This document shows, in pieces, positions 18,354 to 26,321 of a stretch of 64,000 bases of DNA. The stretch is from Shewanella sp. (GTDB lineage Bacteria; Pseudomonadota; Gammaproteobacteria; Enterobacterales; Shewanellaceae): the NCBI RefSeq assembly GCF_013214165.1, contig NZ_JABSSM010000004.1, positions 4,522 through 68,521 on the forward strand, given 5' to 3'. Position numbers and translations under genes: made by a program. The notes beneath the pieces are model-generated. The model ran no database searches. It was not told where the DNA came from and worked only from the letters and a program-made list of their open reading frames with translations. Every line of letters starts with the position of its first letter. The stretch's first letter is position 1.

Positions 18354-20918
18354 TTAGAGGCCAAGAGCCTTGGACACCTTCTCAAATAAGTCTTTGGACA
18401 AATCTGGAAGGCCTAAGATGCGCTCGAGGGATGCTTTCATCATAGCCTGTCTGCTTAAATCAAACTTTTTAAATTGAATCAAGGGTGTAATGATACGAGC
18501 AGCAACCTGAGGGTTCACCTTATTAAGCTTGATGATCGCATCGGTCAGAAAATCGTAGCCCTTGCCTTCTATGTGATGAAATTGCACCAGGTTACCGGCG
18601 GCGAAAGCACCGACTAATGATCTGACCCTATTAGGGTTTGAGTAGCTAAAAGACTCATGTTCAGTCAAGGCCATTATGGTGTCCAGACAATTATCATCAG
18701 CACAGGTCGCATGTAACGTCAGCCATTTATCCATCACTAATGGCGTCGCTTGCCACTTAGATTCATAATCTGACATCAGCTCAGTTCTGATAGACGATGC
18801 CTCACCATTCAAGGCTTGAAGCGCCCCTATACTGTCAGTCATATTCTCCGCCTGACGATACTGCTTCTCGGCGTAATCTTGATATTCATCGGAGACTTTT
18901 TGAAGCAGGAGTAAACAGATATTTTTAAGCGCACGAGCTGCGGCATTATCGCGGCCCACCAGTTCTCGATAGCGAGTGAGTAACTCATCTTCACAGGCAT
19001 TGGCTATCTCTTCGCTCACATAATCTCTCGCCGTCGCTAAAGCATCGAGCTCTACGGAACCGACCTGCTCAATGAGCGCCGACACACTCGGCAAGGTGAA
19101 AATTTCTGCGACTAAGGCCAGATCTAAGCGTTCTGAAAGTAGCACACCTCGATAAGCATCGACGACTCTGGGATCCACATGCATGGCTTGATTGAGCTGC
19201 AACTTAGCGACATTGTCCCAAATCGACTGGCTTACCAGGGCCACTGATGCTTCCCAACGGGCGACTTCGCTGTTGGCAAACCTCATTAGATGCACCAGTT
19301 GCTCGATGGAATAGTCGAAGTCCAATTTAACCGGTGCAGAGAAATTCTGCAGTAAGGATGGCACTGGTTTCTGAGTGATATTATTGAAGACAAACTCTTG
19401 GCTTGCCTGTTTAACATCGAGCACTTCACTCAACATAGACTCACCTTGGCTGGATAACAACTCCAAGTCGAAGGGGATATGCAGGGCTTGCTTGTCTTTT
19501 TGCTCGGCCGACTCAGGCGTGCTCTGCTTAATCCTTAAGCGGTAACACGCATTGTCCTCATCATAGTCTTCTTCAACCGTCACCACTGGGGTGCCCGACT
19601 GACTGTACCACAGCTTAAATTGACCCAGATCTACGCCGCTGGCATCTTGCATTGCGGCAACGAAATCATCACAAGTGACCGCCTGACCATCATGACGCTT
19701 AAAATACAACTGCATTCCGGCCTGAAATTTCTGCTCCCCGAGTAAGGTATGCATCATGCGGATCACTTCGGCGCCCTTGTTATACACAGTGACCGTATAA
19801 AAGTTATTCATCTCGATGACAGATTCAGGGCGTATTGGATGCGCCATTGGGCCAGAGTCTTCGGCAAACTGCTGATTCTTTATCACCTTAATGGCATGAA
19901 TACGGTTAACCGCTCTCGAGCCTAGATCTGAACTAAATTCTTGATCTCTGAAGACCGTTAACCCCTCCTTGAGGCTCAATTGGAACCAGTCTCTGCACGT
20001 CACCCGGTTGCCTGTCCAGTTGTGGAAATATTCATGTCCCACCACAGCTTCGATGCCGTGGTAATCATCGTCGGTAGCCGAGCTAGTATCGGCTAAGACA
20101 TACTTAGTATTGAAAACATTGAGCCCCTTATTTTCCATGGCTCCCATGTTGAAAAAATCCACCGCGACGATCATGTAGATATCGAGATCATACTCGAGAT
20201 TGAAACGGGACTCATCCCATGCCATGGATTTTTTCAGTGACGCAATAGCATGATGCGCTTTGTTTAAATTGCCTTTGTCGACAAAAACCTGCAACTTGAC
20301 GGCTTTATTGCTACGGGTAATAAACTCATCTTCCAATAAGTCAAAATCACCGGCAACCAGGGCAAACAAGTAAGCAGGCTTAGGAAAAGGATCATGCCAC
20401 TTGGCAAAGTGACGCCCGTCAGCCAGAGAGCCTGTTTCGATTGGATTACCATTGCTTAACAGATAAGGGAAAGCGGCCTTATCTGCTTCTATACGCACCG
20501 TATAGATGGCCAACACATCGGGTCTATCGAGGAAATAGGTGATGCGTCTGAAGCCTTCGGCCTCACACTGAGTACAATATGCCCCATCCGACATATACAG
20601 GCCTTCTAGGCTCAAATTTGCTTCCGGGTCTAGCTGAGTCACTATCTCGAGTTCAAACTCATCGAGCCGTGTATCTATACTCAGGCTGGTTAATCCTTGC
20701 TTGTAACTGACACTTTCTCCATTGAGCCTCACCGATAAGACGTTCATCTCATCTCCATCGAGGACCAGGCTTGTCGCTTGTTGGTCTCGTCTAACCACCT
20801 TGCTAGTAGCGATCACTTGGGTGTCTTTGCCAGCTAAGTTAACGCTCAAGTCCAGATGAGTGATGGTAAATGTCGGTGCGGCGTAGTCTTTTAGGTATTT
20901 TGCTTGTGCTTGTGTCAT
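18354..20918 (-). CDS. pepN: aminopeptidase N
   Basis: Zinc metallopeptidase of family M1, the main cytosolic aminopeptidase that finishes breakdown of peptides released by ATP-dependent proteases. At 854 residues it is close to E. coli PepN (870). The exopeptidase motif GAMEN lies near residue 260. The zinc site HEYFH near 295 is followed about 19 residues later by the third ligand in KEGLTVFRDQEF. An all-helical C-terminal domain (from about 550) closes the active-site cavity. ATG start, with AAGG a few bases upstream. Followed by a hairpin and a DUF2835 gene. Confidence 0.97.
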   Translation of the reverse strand: MTQAQAKYLKDYAAPTFTITHLDLSVNLAGKDTQVIATSKVVRRDQQATSLVLDGDEMNVLSVRLNGESVSYKQGLTSLSIDTRLDEFELEIVTQLDPEANLSLEGLYMSDGAYCTQCEAEGFRRITYFLDRPDVLAIYTVRIEADKAAFPYLLSNGNPIETGSLADGRHFAKWHDPFPKPAYLFALVAGDFDLLEDEFITRSNKAVKLQVFVDKGNLNKAHHAIASLKKSMAWDESRFNLEYDLDIYMIVAVDFFNMGAMENKGLNVFNTKYVLADTSSATDDDYHGIEAVVGHEYFHNWTGNRVTCRDWFQLSLKEGLTVFRDQEFSSDLGSRAVNRIHAIKVIKNQQFAEDSGPMAHPIRPESVIEMNNFYTVTVYNKGAEVIRMMHTLLGEQKFQAGMQLYFKRHDGQAVTCDDFVAAMQDASGVDLGQFKLWYSQSGTPVVTVEEDYDEDNACYRLRIKQSTPESAEQKDKQALHIPFDLELLSSQGESMLSEVLDVKQASQEFVFNNITQKPVPSLLQNFSAPVKLDFDYSIEQLVHLMRFANSEVARWEASVALVSQSIWDNVAKLQLNQAMHVDPRVVDAYRGVLLSERLDLALVAEIFTLPSVSALIEQVGSVELDALATARDYVSEEIANACEDELLTRYRELVGRDNAAARALKNICLLLLQKVSDEYQDYAEKQYRQAENMTDSIGALQALNGEASSIRTELMSDYESKWQATPLVMDKWLTLHATCADDNCLDTIMALTEHESFSYSNPNRVRSLVGAFAAGNLVQFHHIEGKGYDFLTDAIIKLNKVNPQVAARIITPLIQFKKFDLSRQAMMKASLERILGLPDLSKDLFEKVSKALGL

Positions 20919-20973
20919 AAACAGACCTTAAATCCTTTTCAACGCTTATGTGGCCATAAGCTGAATAATAAAT

Positions 20974-21005
20974 ATAAAAAAACGCGCTAGAAGCGCGTTT
21001 TTAAA
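20974..21005 (-). terminator. terminator of prc, possibly bidirectional
   Basis: AACGCGCT and AGCGCGTT form an 8-bp stem with a three-base loop. On the minus strand it is followed by a run of T residues with a 13-base gap from the prc stop. The plus strand also carries a TTTTT tail. Confidence 0.85.
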
Positions 21006-21017
21006 AATCATATCAAT

Positions 21018-23102
21018 CTAGTTTGATTCGTTCTTGGCAAGCCTTTCACTGTCGACTAGGTCTAAGGTGATATAGACCGTTTCATCGAGGAAGGCATCTG
21101 GGATGTTAACTTCTTCCTCATCAGACTCAGCCTCTTTATCATCGCTAGTCGTTTCATCGTCATCATCCAATGTTGTGACGATTTCTAGACCTTGTTTAAC
21201 CCGACGTTCATTGAGTCTTACGAGCTGCTTCTTTTCATTGCTTTCGCGCTCATCAACACGCTCGCTCTCGACTAATGACACTGTGGTTTCATTGTGCTGC
21301 AGCTTAAACTCGGCGATGTCTTGGTTAATATAACCGAACTCTACATCGCTGTTGATACGCTCCTGGTGTTTAGAATCTAAACGTGTGATCAGGTTAGGGT
21401 TGATATCTCCGAGCGTACCATATTGCGCCATAGGCACCTTGTCCCATGGCAGCGCATTCTCTTCTTCGGCCTCACCATATTCACCGGGCTCCAATGCGCT
21501 CGGGAAAGAGATATCGGGAGTCACACCTTTGAGTTGGGTACTGCCGCCATTGATACGGTAGAACTTAGCTATGGTGTATTGCACGTGGCCGATAGGTTTC
21601 TCATACATGTCATAGATGCGACCTAGGCTCTTGTGTTGCTGCACAGTGCCTTTACCAAAGGTAGATTCACCTACAATTAGCGCACGATCGTAATCTTGCA
21701 ATGCTGCGGCAAAAATTTCGGAGGCCGATGCACTGTATCTGTCCACCATCACAGTCAAGGGACCGCTATAGCTGGTGCGTCCATCATTGTCTCGATTCTG
21801 TGACACCTTGCCGTTGGCATCTCTTATCTGCACCACAGGACCTTGTTCAATAAACAAGCCGGTCAAGAGTGTCGCTTCGGTTAATGCCCCGCCGCCATTG
21901 CCTCTAAGGTCGATGATAATACCTTCAACCTGGGCTTCTTTAAGTTTAACCAATTCCTTAGACACATCCTTGGATAGGTTCATATAGAAGCCGGGGATCT
22001 GAATGACGCCAACTTTGCGATTGGCGTAGAGGCCATTATCGGGTTCAATCACTTCGGATGTTGCTGCTCTGTCTTCGAGACGGATCTTATCCCTGATGAT
22101 GACGACTTCGAAAGATTTAGCCGAAGAGCCGCCCTTCTTGGGTAAAATTTGCAGCACGACCTTGCTGCCTTTAGGCCCCTTTATCAGTTCGACCACATCA
22201 TCTAATCGCCAACCAATAACATCGACGATCTCCTTACCATCTTGACCTACGCCAATGATTTTATCTTCTGGAGATAACTTCTCACTGGTCGCGGCCGGTC
22301 CACCAGCCACAAGACTCTTGATAACTGTGTAGTCATCGTCCATTTGCAATACCGCACCGATCCCTTCGAGACTTAGGTTCATCTCCATCTGGAAGCGTTC
22401 GGCATTGCGAGGAGAAAGGTAACTCGTGTGTGGCTCGATGGTACGAGAGAAGGCATTCATCACACCTTGGAATACATCTTCACTCTTAGTCTGACTCAAA
22501 CGTTTGATCGCGTTGTTATAGCGTTTCTCGAGCACAGGGACGATCTCATCCCATGTCTTGCCGGTCAATTTTAAGTTTAATGCATCGTACTTGACACGTT
22601 GACGCCAAAGCTCATTCAGCGCCGCCTCATCTTTTGGCCAGACTGCATCTTCACGATCATACTGGTACTCGTCATTAGGGACCGTAAAGTCCATCTCTTT
22701 GTCTAATAAGCTGAGTGCGTAAGCAAAGCGTTCGTACCGTCTTTTTTGAACCTGCTCGTACATCTTATAAGCGGAAGTTAAATCACCACTCTTAAGCATG
22801 TTATCGAACTGTTTCGAATACACGTTGAAGCTGTCAAGATCGCTCTGAAGCAGCACATTGCGTCGGTAATCGAGCTGTTTTAGATAACGTTTAAACACTT
22901 GCTCGGAAAAAGCATCATCTAAATCGAATCTGTGATAATGAGAACGAGTGAAAAGGCCAGTCACGCGCTTGCTCGCAACTTTATGTTGCGGCTCCTGCGT
23001 TAAAGCGGGTAACTCGCTGAATGGAATTGTAGGGGTTAACGCCCACGCCGAGAATCCGACAAAAATACTGGCGATTGAGGCCGCCAGGGTAATTTTTCGC
23101 AT
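21018..23102 (-). CDS. prc: carboxy-terminal (tail-specific) protease Prc/Tsp
   Basis: Periplasmic serine protease of family S41 that trims C-termini (FtsI in E. coli) and degrades ssrA-tagged and cell-wall-hydrolase substrates. A signal peptide at residues 1-22 (SIFVGFSAWA) precedes an N-terminal helical region. A PDZ domain lies at about 235-325, followed by the catalytic region: Ser in DRYSASASE near 450 and Lys in STFGKGTVQ near 475. The C-terminus is acidic (DDDDETTSDDKEAESDEEE). In-frame TTG codons lie just upstream, but the ATG at 23102 gives the usual signal peptide, with AGGAG about 10 bases before it. It follows proQ by 24 bases, the conserved proQ-prc pair. Confidence 0.96.
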   Translation of the reverse strand: MRKITLAASIASIFVGFSAWALTPTIPFSELPALTQEPQHKVASKRVTGLFTRSHYHRFDLDDAFSEQVFKRYLKQLDYRRNVLLQSDLDSFNVYSKQFDNMLKSGDLTSAYKMYEQVQKRRYERFAYALSLLDKEMDFTVPNDEYQYDREDAVWPKDEAALNELWRQRVKYDALNLKLTGKTWDEIVPVLEKRYNNAIKRLSQTKSEDVFQGVMNAFSRTIEPHTSYLSPRNAERFQMEMNLSLEGIGAVLQMDDDYTVIKSLVAGGPAATSEKLSPEDKIIGVGQDGKEIVDVIGWRLDDVVELIKGPKGSKVVLQILPKKGGSSAKSFEVVIIRDKIRLEDRAATSEVIEPDNGLYANRKVGVIQIPGFYMNLSKDVSKELVKLKEAQVEGIIIDLRGNGGGALTEATLLTGLFIEQGPVVQIRDANGKVSQNRDNDGRTSYSGPLTVMVDRYSASASEIFAAALQDYDRALIVGESTFGKGTVQQHKSLGRIYDMYEKPIGHVQYTIAKFYRINGGSTQLKGVTPDISFPSALEPGEYGEAEEENALPWDKVPMAQYGTLGDINPNLITRLDSKHQERINSDVEFGYINQDIAEFKLQHNETTVSLVESERVDERESNEKKQLVRLNERRVKQGLEIVTTLDDDDETTSDDKEAESDEEEVNIPDAFLDETVYITLDLVDSERLAKNESN

Positions 23103-23126
23103 CAACAAGTTACTCCTTTACTAAAA

Positions 23127-23759
23127 TTAAAGCATGATGTGATCGACACTAACTTTTATAGTTAGGCCAGAGTCCAATTGGACTTGAACATCATTTCTCT
23201 TAATGTCAACGATAACGCCAGAAACCGGCAACTTACCGAGTTTGACACTAACACGCTGATTTTGTTTCAGCTCATTTAACACTGCTGGCGTCAAATTAAC
23301 AACAGGCGCAGGCTCTTTCGCTGGCTTTTTAGCCTCTGGTTGAGCTCGTTTAGGCGCAGGTTTCTTGGCTTGCTTAGCCGCTTGGACTTCCTTCCTAGTT
23401 GCCGCAGCTTTCGCGACGCGTTTCGCCTTCGCCTTTTCCTGACTCTCTTTAAGGGTCAATTGCGCATGATCGACATGCTCTTGCTCTAACTCACCGCATT
23501 CTTTGCCTTCGAGGTCGATTCGCTGAACACCTGCTTTTACGCCCTTCAGATAACGCCAACTACTGGTATAGCGTCTCAAAGCAATTCTCAATTGAGTTTT
23601 ACTGACTTTAGAATCATCAGCTAACCTTTCAGCCAACTCCTGAAACAATCCAATTTTTAATGGTTTAGTTTCGCCTTCGGCAATAAAGCACAAAGGAAAT
23701 GTTTCGTATAAATACGCAAGAATTGCGTTGGTGTCGGTCAACTTGTCTGTTGATTCCAT
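23127..23759 (-). CDS. proQ: RNA chaperone ProQ
   Basis: Global RNA-binding protein that binds structured sRNAs and mRNA 3' ends; in E. coli also needed for full ProP activity. An N-terminal FinO/ProQ domain covers about residues 5-115 (AYLYETFPLCF, KPLKIGLFQEL, RRYTSSWRYL). A Lys/Ala-rich linker follows (about 120-160). The C-terminal Tudor-like domain begins around VSVKLGKLPVSG. The ATG at 23759 is chosen over an in-frame start 39 bases upstream because GGAAGAA lies 4-5 bases before it and MESTDKLTDTNAI is the family N-terminus. A likely promoter lies at 23981-24009, giving a leader of about 215 bases. Confidence 0.95.
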   Translation of the reverse strand: MESTDKLTDTNAILAYLYETFPLCFIAEGETKPLKIGLFQELAERLADDSKVSKTQLRIALRRYTSSWRYLKGVKAGVQRIDLEGKECGELEQEHVDHAQLTLKESQEKAKAKRVAKAAATRKEVQAAKQAKKPAPKRAQPEAKKPAKEPAPVVNLTPAVLNELKQNQRVSVKLGKLPVSGVIVDIKRNDVQVQLDSGLTIKVSVDHIML

Positions 23760-23980
23760 TATTTCTTCCACAGTTAAAAAGGGGCACTGATTAGACATAC
23801 AGTAGACTAAGCAGTGTCGTTTATATTTGTCTTTCGCGGGCTAAATCAGAGAATCCTCAACCGGATTATCCAAACGCAGCGCAAACACGGCAGACATACT
23901 TTAGCAATTACAATTCACAAACGCCAAGCATTCATTCCCAAGCAATGAATATCCTCGACGTCCTTAGTATTCGACCGCCT

Positions 23981-24009
23981 ATTATAAACCCCAGTTTGAC
24001 GATTGCGAA
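23981..24009 (-). promoter_or_regulatory. predicted sigma-70 promoter upstream of proQ
   Basis: Minus strand: a perfect TATAAT at 23986-23981 and TTCGCA at 24009-24004, separated by 17 bases. It reads towards proQ with a long untranslated leader. Chosen by eye; the only gene downstream on this strand before prc is proQ. Confidence 0.5.
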
Positions 24010-24036
24010 CACGAATTGTGAGAAATTGACTATAGT

Positions 24037-24495
24037 TTAGCCAAATAACGCTTTTTCGAAGCTTAATACTAAGTTTTCTAGGCCAATTTGATCGATTTCA
24101 TCGAATCGAGCTAGCTTAGGGCTGTCTATATCTAAAACGGCGATGACGCGATTATCCTGAATAATAGGGATAACTATCTCTGAATTAGTCGCCGCATCGC
24201 AAGCAATATGGCCTGAAAATTGATGAACATCGGCCACTCTATAGGTTTTTTTCTCTAATGCTGCCGAACCACAGACTCCCTTACCCAGTGATATACGCGT
24301 ACAGGCAACCCGCCCCTGAAATGGGCCTAACACCAGCTGATCACCCTTGTAAAAATAGAAGCCCACCCAATTAATCCCTTCGAGTGAGTCATTGAGTAAG
24401 GCGGAAAAATTGGCCATCGCTGCCACTAAGTCATCTTCGCCCTGAAGAAGCGCTTGTGCTTGACGGTTCAGCGTTTGATAAAATTCAGTTTTCAT
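24037..24495 (-). CDS. msrC: free methionine-(R)-sulfoxide reductase (GAF domain)
   Basis: Cytosolic GAF-fold enzyme (fRMsr, YebR) that reduces free methionine-R-sulfoxide using thioredoxin. At 152 residues it is full length. The three conserved cysteines sit in RVACTRI, GKGVCGSAA and HIACDAATNSE, the last followed by the family's EIVIPI strand. It lies in the proQ/prc neighbourhood as in E. coli. It is 17 bases downstream of yebG on the same strand, so it may be co-transcribed from the LexA-controlled promoter. Shine-Dalgarno TTAGGAAG supports the ATG. Confidence 0.93.
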   Translation of the reverse strand: MKTEFYQTLNRQAQALLQGEDDLVAAMANFSALLNDSLEGINWVGFYFYKGDQLVLGPFQGRVACTRISLGKGVCGSAALEKKTYRVADVHQFSGHIACDAATNSEIVIPIIQDNRVIAVLDIDSPKLARFDEIDQIGLENLVLSFEKALFG

Positions 24496-24512
24496 ACAAA
24501 CTTCCTAACACT

Positions 24513-24818
24513 TTATTTTTTGGATTCGACATTTTTAGCGTCGGCTTTCTTAGTCTTTTTTTTAATTTCTGTTGCCTCAGTTTTCTGAGGTACCACACCT
24601 TTGAGTAAACCGAGTAATAGGTCCTTGTGTTGAGCGAGATAAAAACTCAACTTTTCACAGGTCACTTCATCTATGTCTAATTCTGACTCAACTAAGAAGG
24701 GGGTTAGGTTATCGGCAATATCAAGCATCTTATCGTAGGCATCTGCCTCCTTCTTAGATGTGAATGTCATTTTCTCAACCCCCTCTCTGACCACTACAAA
24801 TTTAGTTATAACCGCCAT
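24513..24818 (-). CDS. yebG: DNA damage-inducible YebG family protein
   Basis: Small SOS protein of 101 residues. The N-terminal MAVITKFVVVREG and FTSKKEADAYDKMLDIA segments are diagnostic of YebG. The C-terminal 20 residues are Lys-rich and low-complexity. The biochemical role is unknown; in E. coli it is LexA-regulated. Here a near-perfect LexA box lies 14 bases upstream of the ATG, and GAGAGGGA provides the ribosome binding site. msrC follows at once. Confidence 0.92.
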   Translation of the reverse strand: MAVITKFVVVREGVEKMTFTSKKEADAYDKMLDIADNLTPFLVESELDIDEVTCEKLSFYLAQHKDLLLGLLKGVVPQKTEATEIKKKTKKADAKNVESKK

Positions 24819-24831
24819 AACGTCCCTCTCA

Positions 24832-24847
24832 CTGTTTATATATACAG
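24832..24847 (-). promoter_or_regulatory. LexA (SOS) box controlling yebG
   Basis: CTGT-TTATATAT-ACAG fits the LexA consensus CTGTN8ACAG with an AT-rich core. It overlaps a plausible promoter on the minus strand: TTATGA, 17 bases, TATAAA. Position and target match the known E. coli yebG control. Confidence 0.92.
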
Positions 24848-25030
24848 TTGTAGGGTCTCATAAATATAACTTCTTATGCAAGTATTCCGCAAAACCTGAT
24901 ATTATCTGTCTGATTATAGAGTGATATCTATCCGGTTTTTCCGACAAAGCATGACTCGATTGCAAGCAGTTAAGACGAATTAACAATTTCGTCGAACCAA
25001 GTATTCACAATAAAGGGTGTGTAAGAAAGG

Positions 25031-25669
25031 GTGAAATTACTTACGGAACATGAGTGTACAGATACCAGTGTGACCCTGTGTCGTTCTTGTGATCTCATCA
25101 TAAGGAAGCGAGCCTTGCCTTCGTCTGTTCGTGCCTTATGCCCTCGATGTCATACTGCCATCTATGATACACCTTATTGTTCTTTAAACGGCATGCTGGC
25201 CCTGTGCCTAACCGCGCTCATTTTTTTCATCCCGGCAAACTTACTTCCCGTACTCGAGTTACACTTTCTTGGCAGCATCAGGACCACAACCATCTTCGAA
25301 GGTGCCATGGCTGTCGCCAATCAAGGTTATTGGGTCGTCGCCATTGCCGTTCTCACCTCGGCTATCATCGCACCTGGTTTACTGCTTTTATCTGTGCTCT
25401 CACAAATTTTGATCATCAAGTACCGACTGCAGGTGCCATTCTTTCGGATGATATTGAAGCGCCTGCTTAAATATCATGGTCTGCTCGCACAAGTCTCCAT
25501 GTTAGAAATTTATATGATCAGTATTTTTGTCTCCGTATTCCAACTCACGGACTATACCGATATCTATCTGGGAATGGGTACCTTCTGTTTCGCCATGTTA
25601 TTTCTGGTGACCCTATTTTTACAGCGTGAATACCATATTGAACATATGTGGAGTGTATTAGATGACTAG
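25031..25669 (+). CDS. letA: LetA/PqiA-family membrane protein, N-terminal half
   Basis: Inner membrane protein of 212 residues equal to the first half of E. coli LetA (YebS, 427 residues), the partner of the LetB lipid tunnel. A zinc-ribbon with two CxxC pairs (LCRSCD near residue 15, LCPRCH near 37) is followed by four TM helices (about 55-75, 95-120, 140-165, 170-195). Start is GTG at 25031 with AAGAAAGG upstream. It overlaps the next gene by 8 bases. The two halves together equal one LetA, so this is a gene-fission arrangement, not a truncation. Symbol assigned by analogy. Confidence 0.88.
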   Translation: MKLLTEHECTDTSVTLCRSCDLIIRKRALPSSVRALCPRCHTAIYDTPYCSLNGMLALCLTALIFFIPANLLPVLELHFLGSIRTTTIFEGAMAVANQGYWVVAIAVLTSAIIAPGLLLLSVLSQILIIKYRLQVPFFRMILKRLLKYHGLLAQVSMLEIYMISIFVSVFQLTDYTDIYLGMGTFCFAMLFLVTLFLQREYHIEHMWSVLDD

Positions 25670-26321
25670 CCCCTCGGAGCTGCCACAGAGAAAACAAGGC
25701 AAAGATGTGGGCCTGACACTCTGCCCCTCGTGCCAACAGTTGATGTCCCACAAAGAAACTCATTGTTCTCGGTGTGGCACAACACTCGCCCTGCGTGATT
25801 ATTCCAGCCTGCAAAAAAGTTGGGCCTTACTGATAACTGCCGCCATTTTATTGATCCCGGCGAATATTTATCCGATCACCATCTTTACCAGTCAGGGACA
25901 GACACGTCACGATACTATTTTTACTGGCATCACCCACCTTATCGATCTGGATATCCTGCCGATTGCAGTCATATTATTTACTGCCAGTATCTTGGTTCCC
26001 ATACTAAAAATTTGTGGCTTGACTTGTTATCTGCTGGCCATCAGTTTTCGTCTGCCCATCTCCAAGAAGCGCTTGATGGTCGGTTTTCATGTTATTGAAT
26101 GGATAGGTCGATGGTCAATGCTTGATCTATTCGTCATATCTATTACCGCAGCGGTGGTCAATATGGGGCAATTGCTCGATGCAAAGCCTGGACCTGCCGC
26201 AACCGCATTTGCTTTAGTGATTTTACTGACCCAGGTTGCCGCTAAAGTACTTGATACTCGTTTACTCTGGGATCGACTGGAATCGAAAGATGACACAAAT
26301 AGAAACACCAAAAGTAGTTAA
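25662..26321 (+). CDS. letA: LetA/PqiA-family membrane protein, C-terminal half
   Basis: Second LetA-like half, 219 residues. It again begins with a zinc-ribbon (LCPSCQ near residue 20 and CSRCGTTL near 37) and has four TM helices, the first containing ILLIPANIYPI, a PqiA-family signature shared with the first half (IFFIPANLLPV). The tandem similarity shows that LetA arose by internal duplication. It overlaps the preceding gene by 8 bases and letB by 32 bases, so translation is probably coupled. The pair with LetB should form the inner-membrane end of a lipid conduit. Confidence 0.88.
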   Translation: MTSPSELPQRKQGKDVGLTLCPSCQQLMSHKETHCSRCGTTLALRDYSSLQKSWALLITAAILLIPANIYPITIFTSQGQTRHDTIFTGITHLIDLDILPIAVILFTASILVPILKICGLTCYLLAISFRLPISKKRLMVGFHVIEWIGRWSMLDLFVISITAAVVNMGQLLDAKPGPAATAFALVILLTQVAAKVLDTRLLWDRLESKDDTNRNTKSS

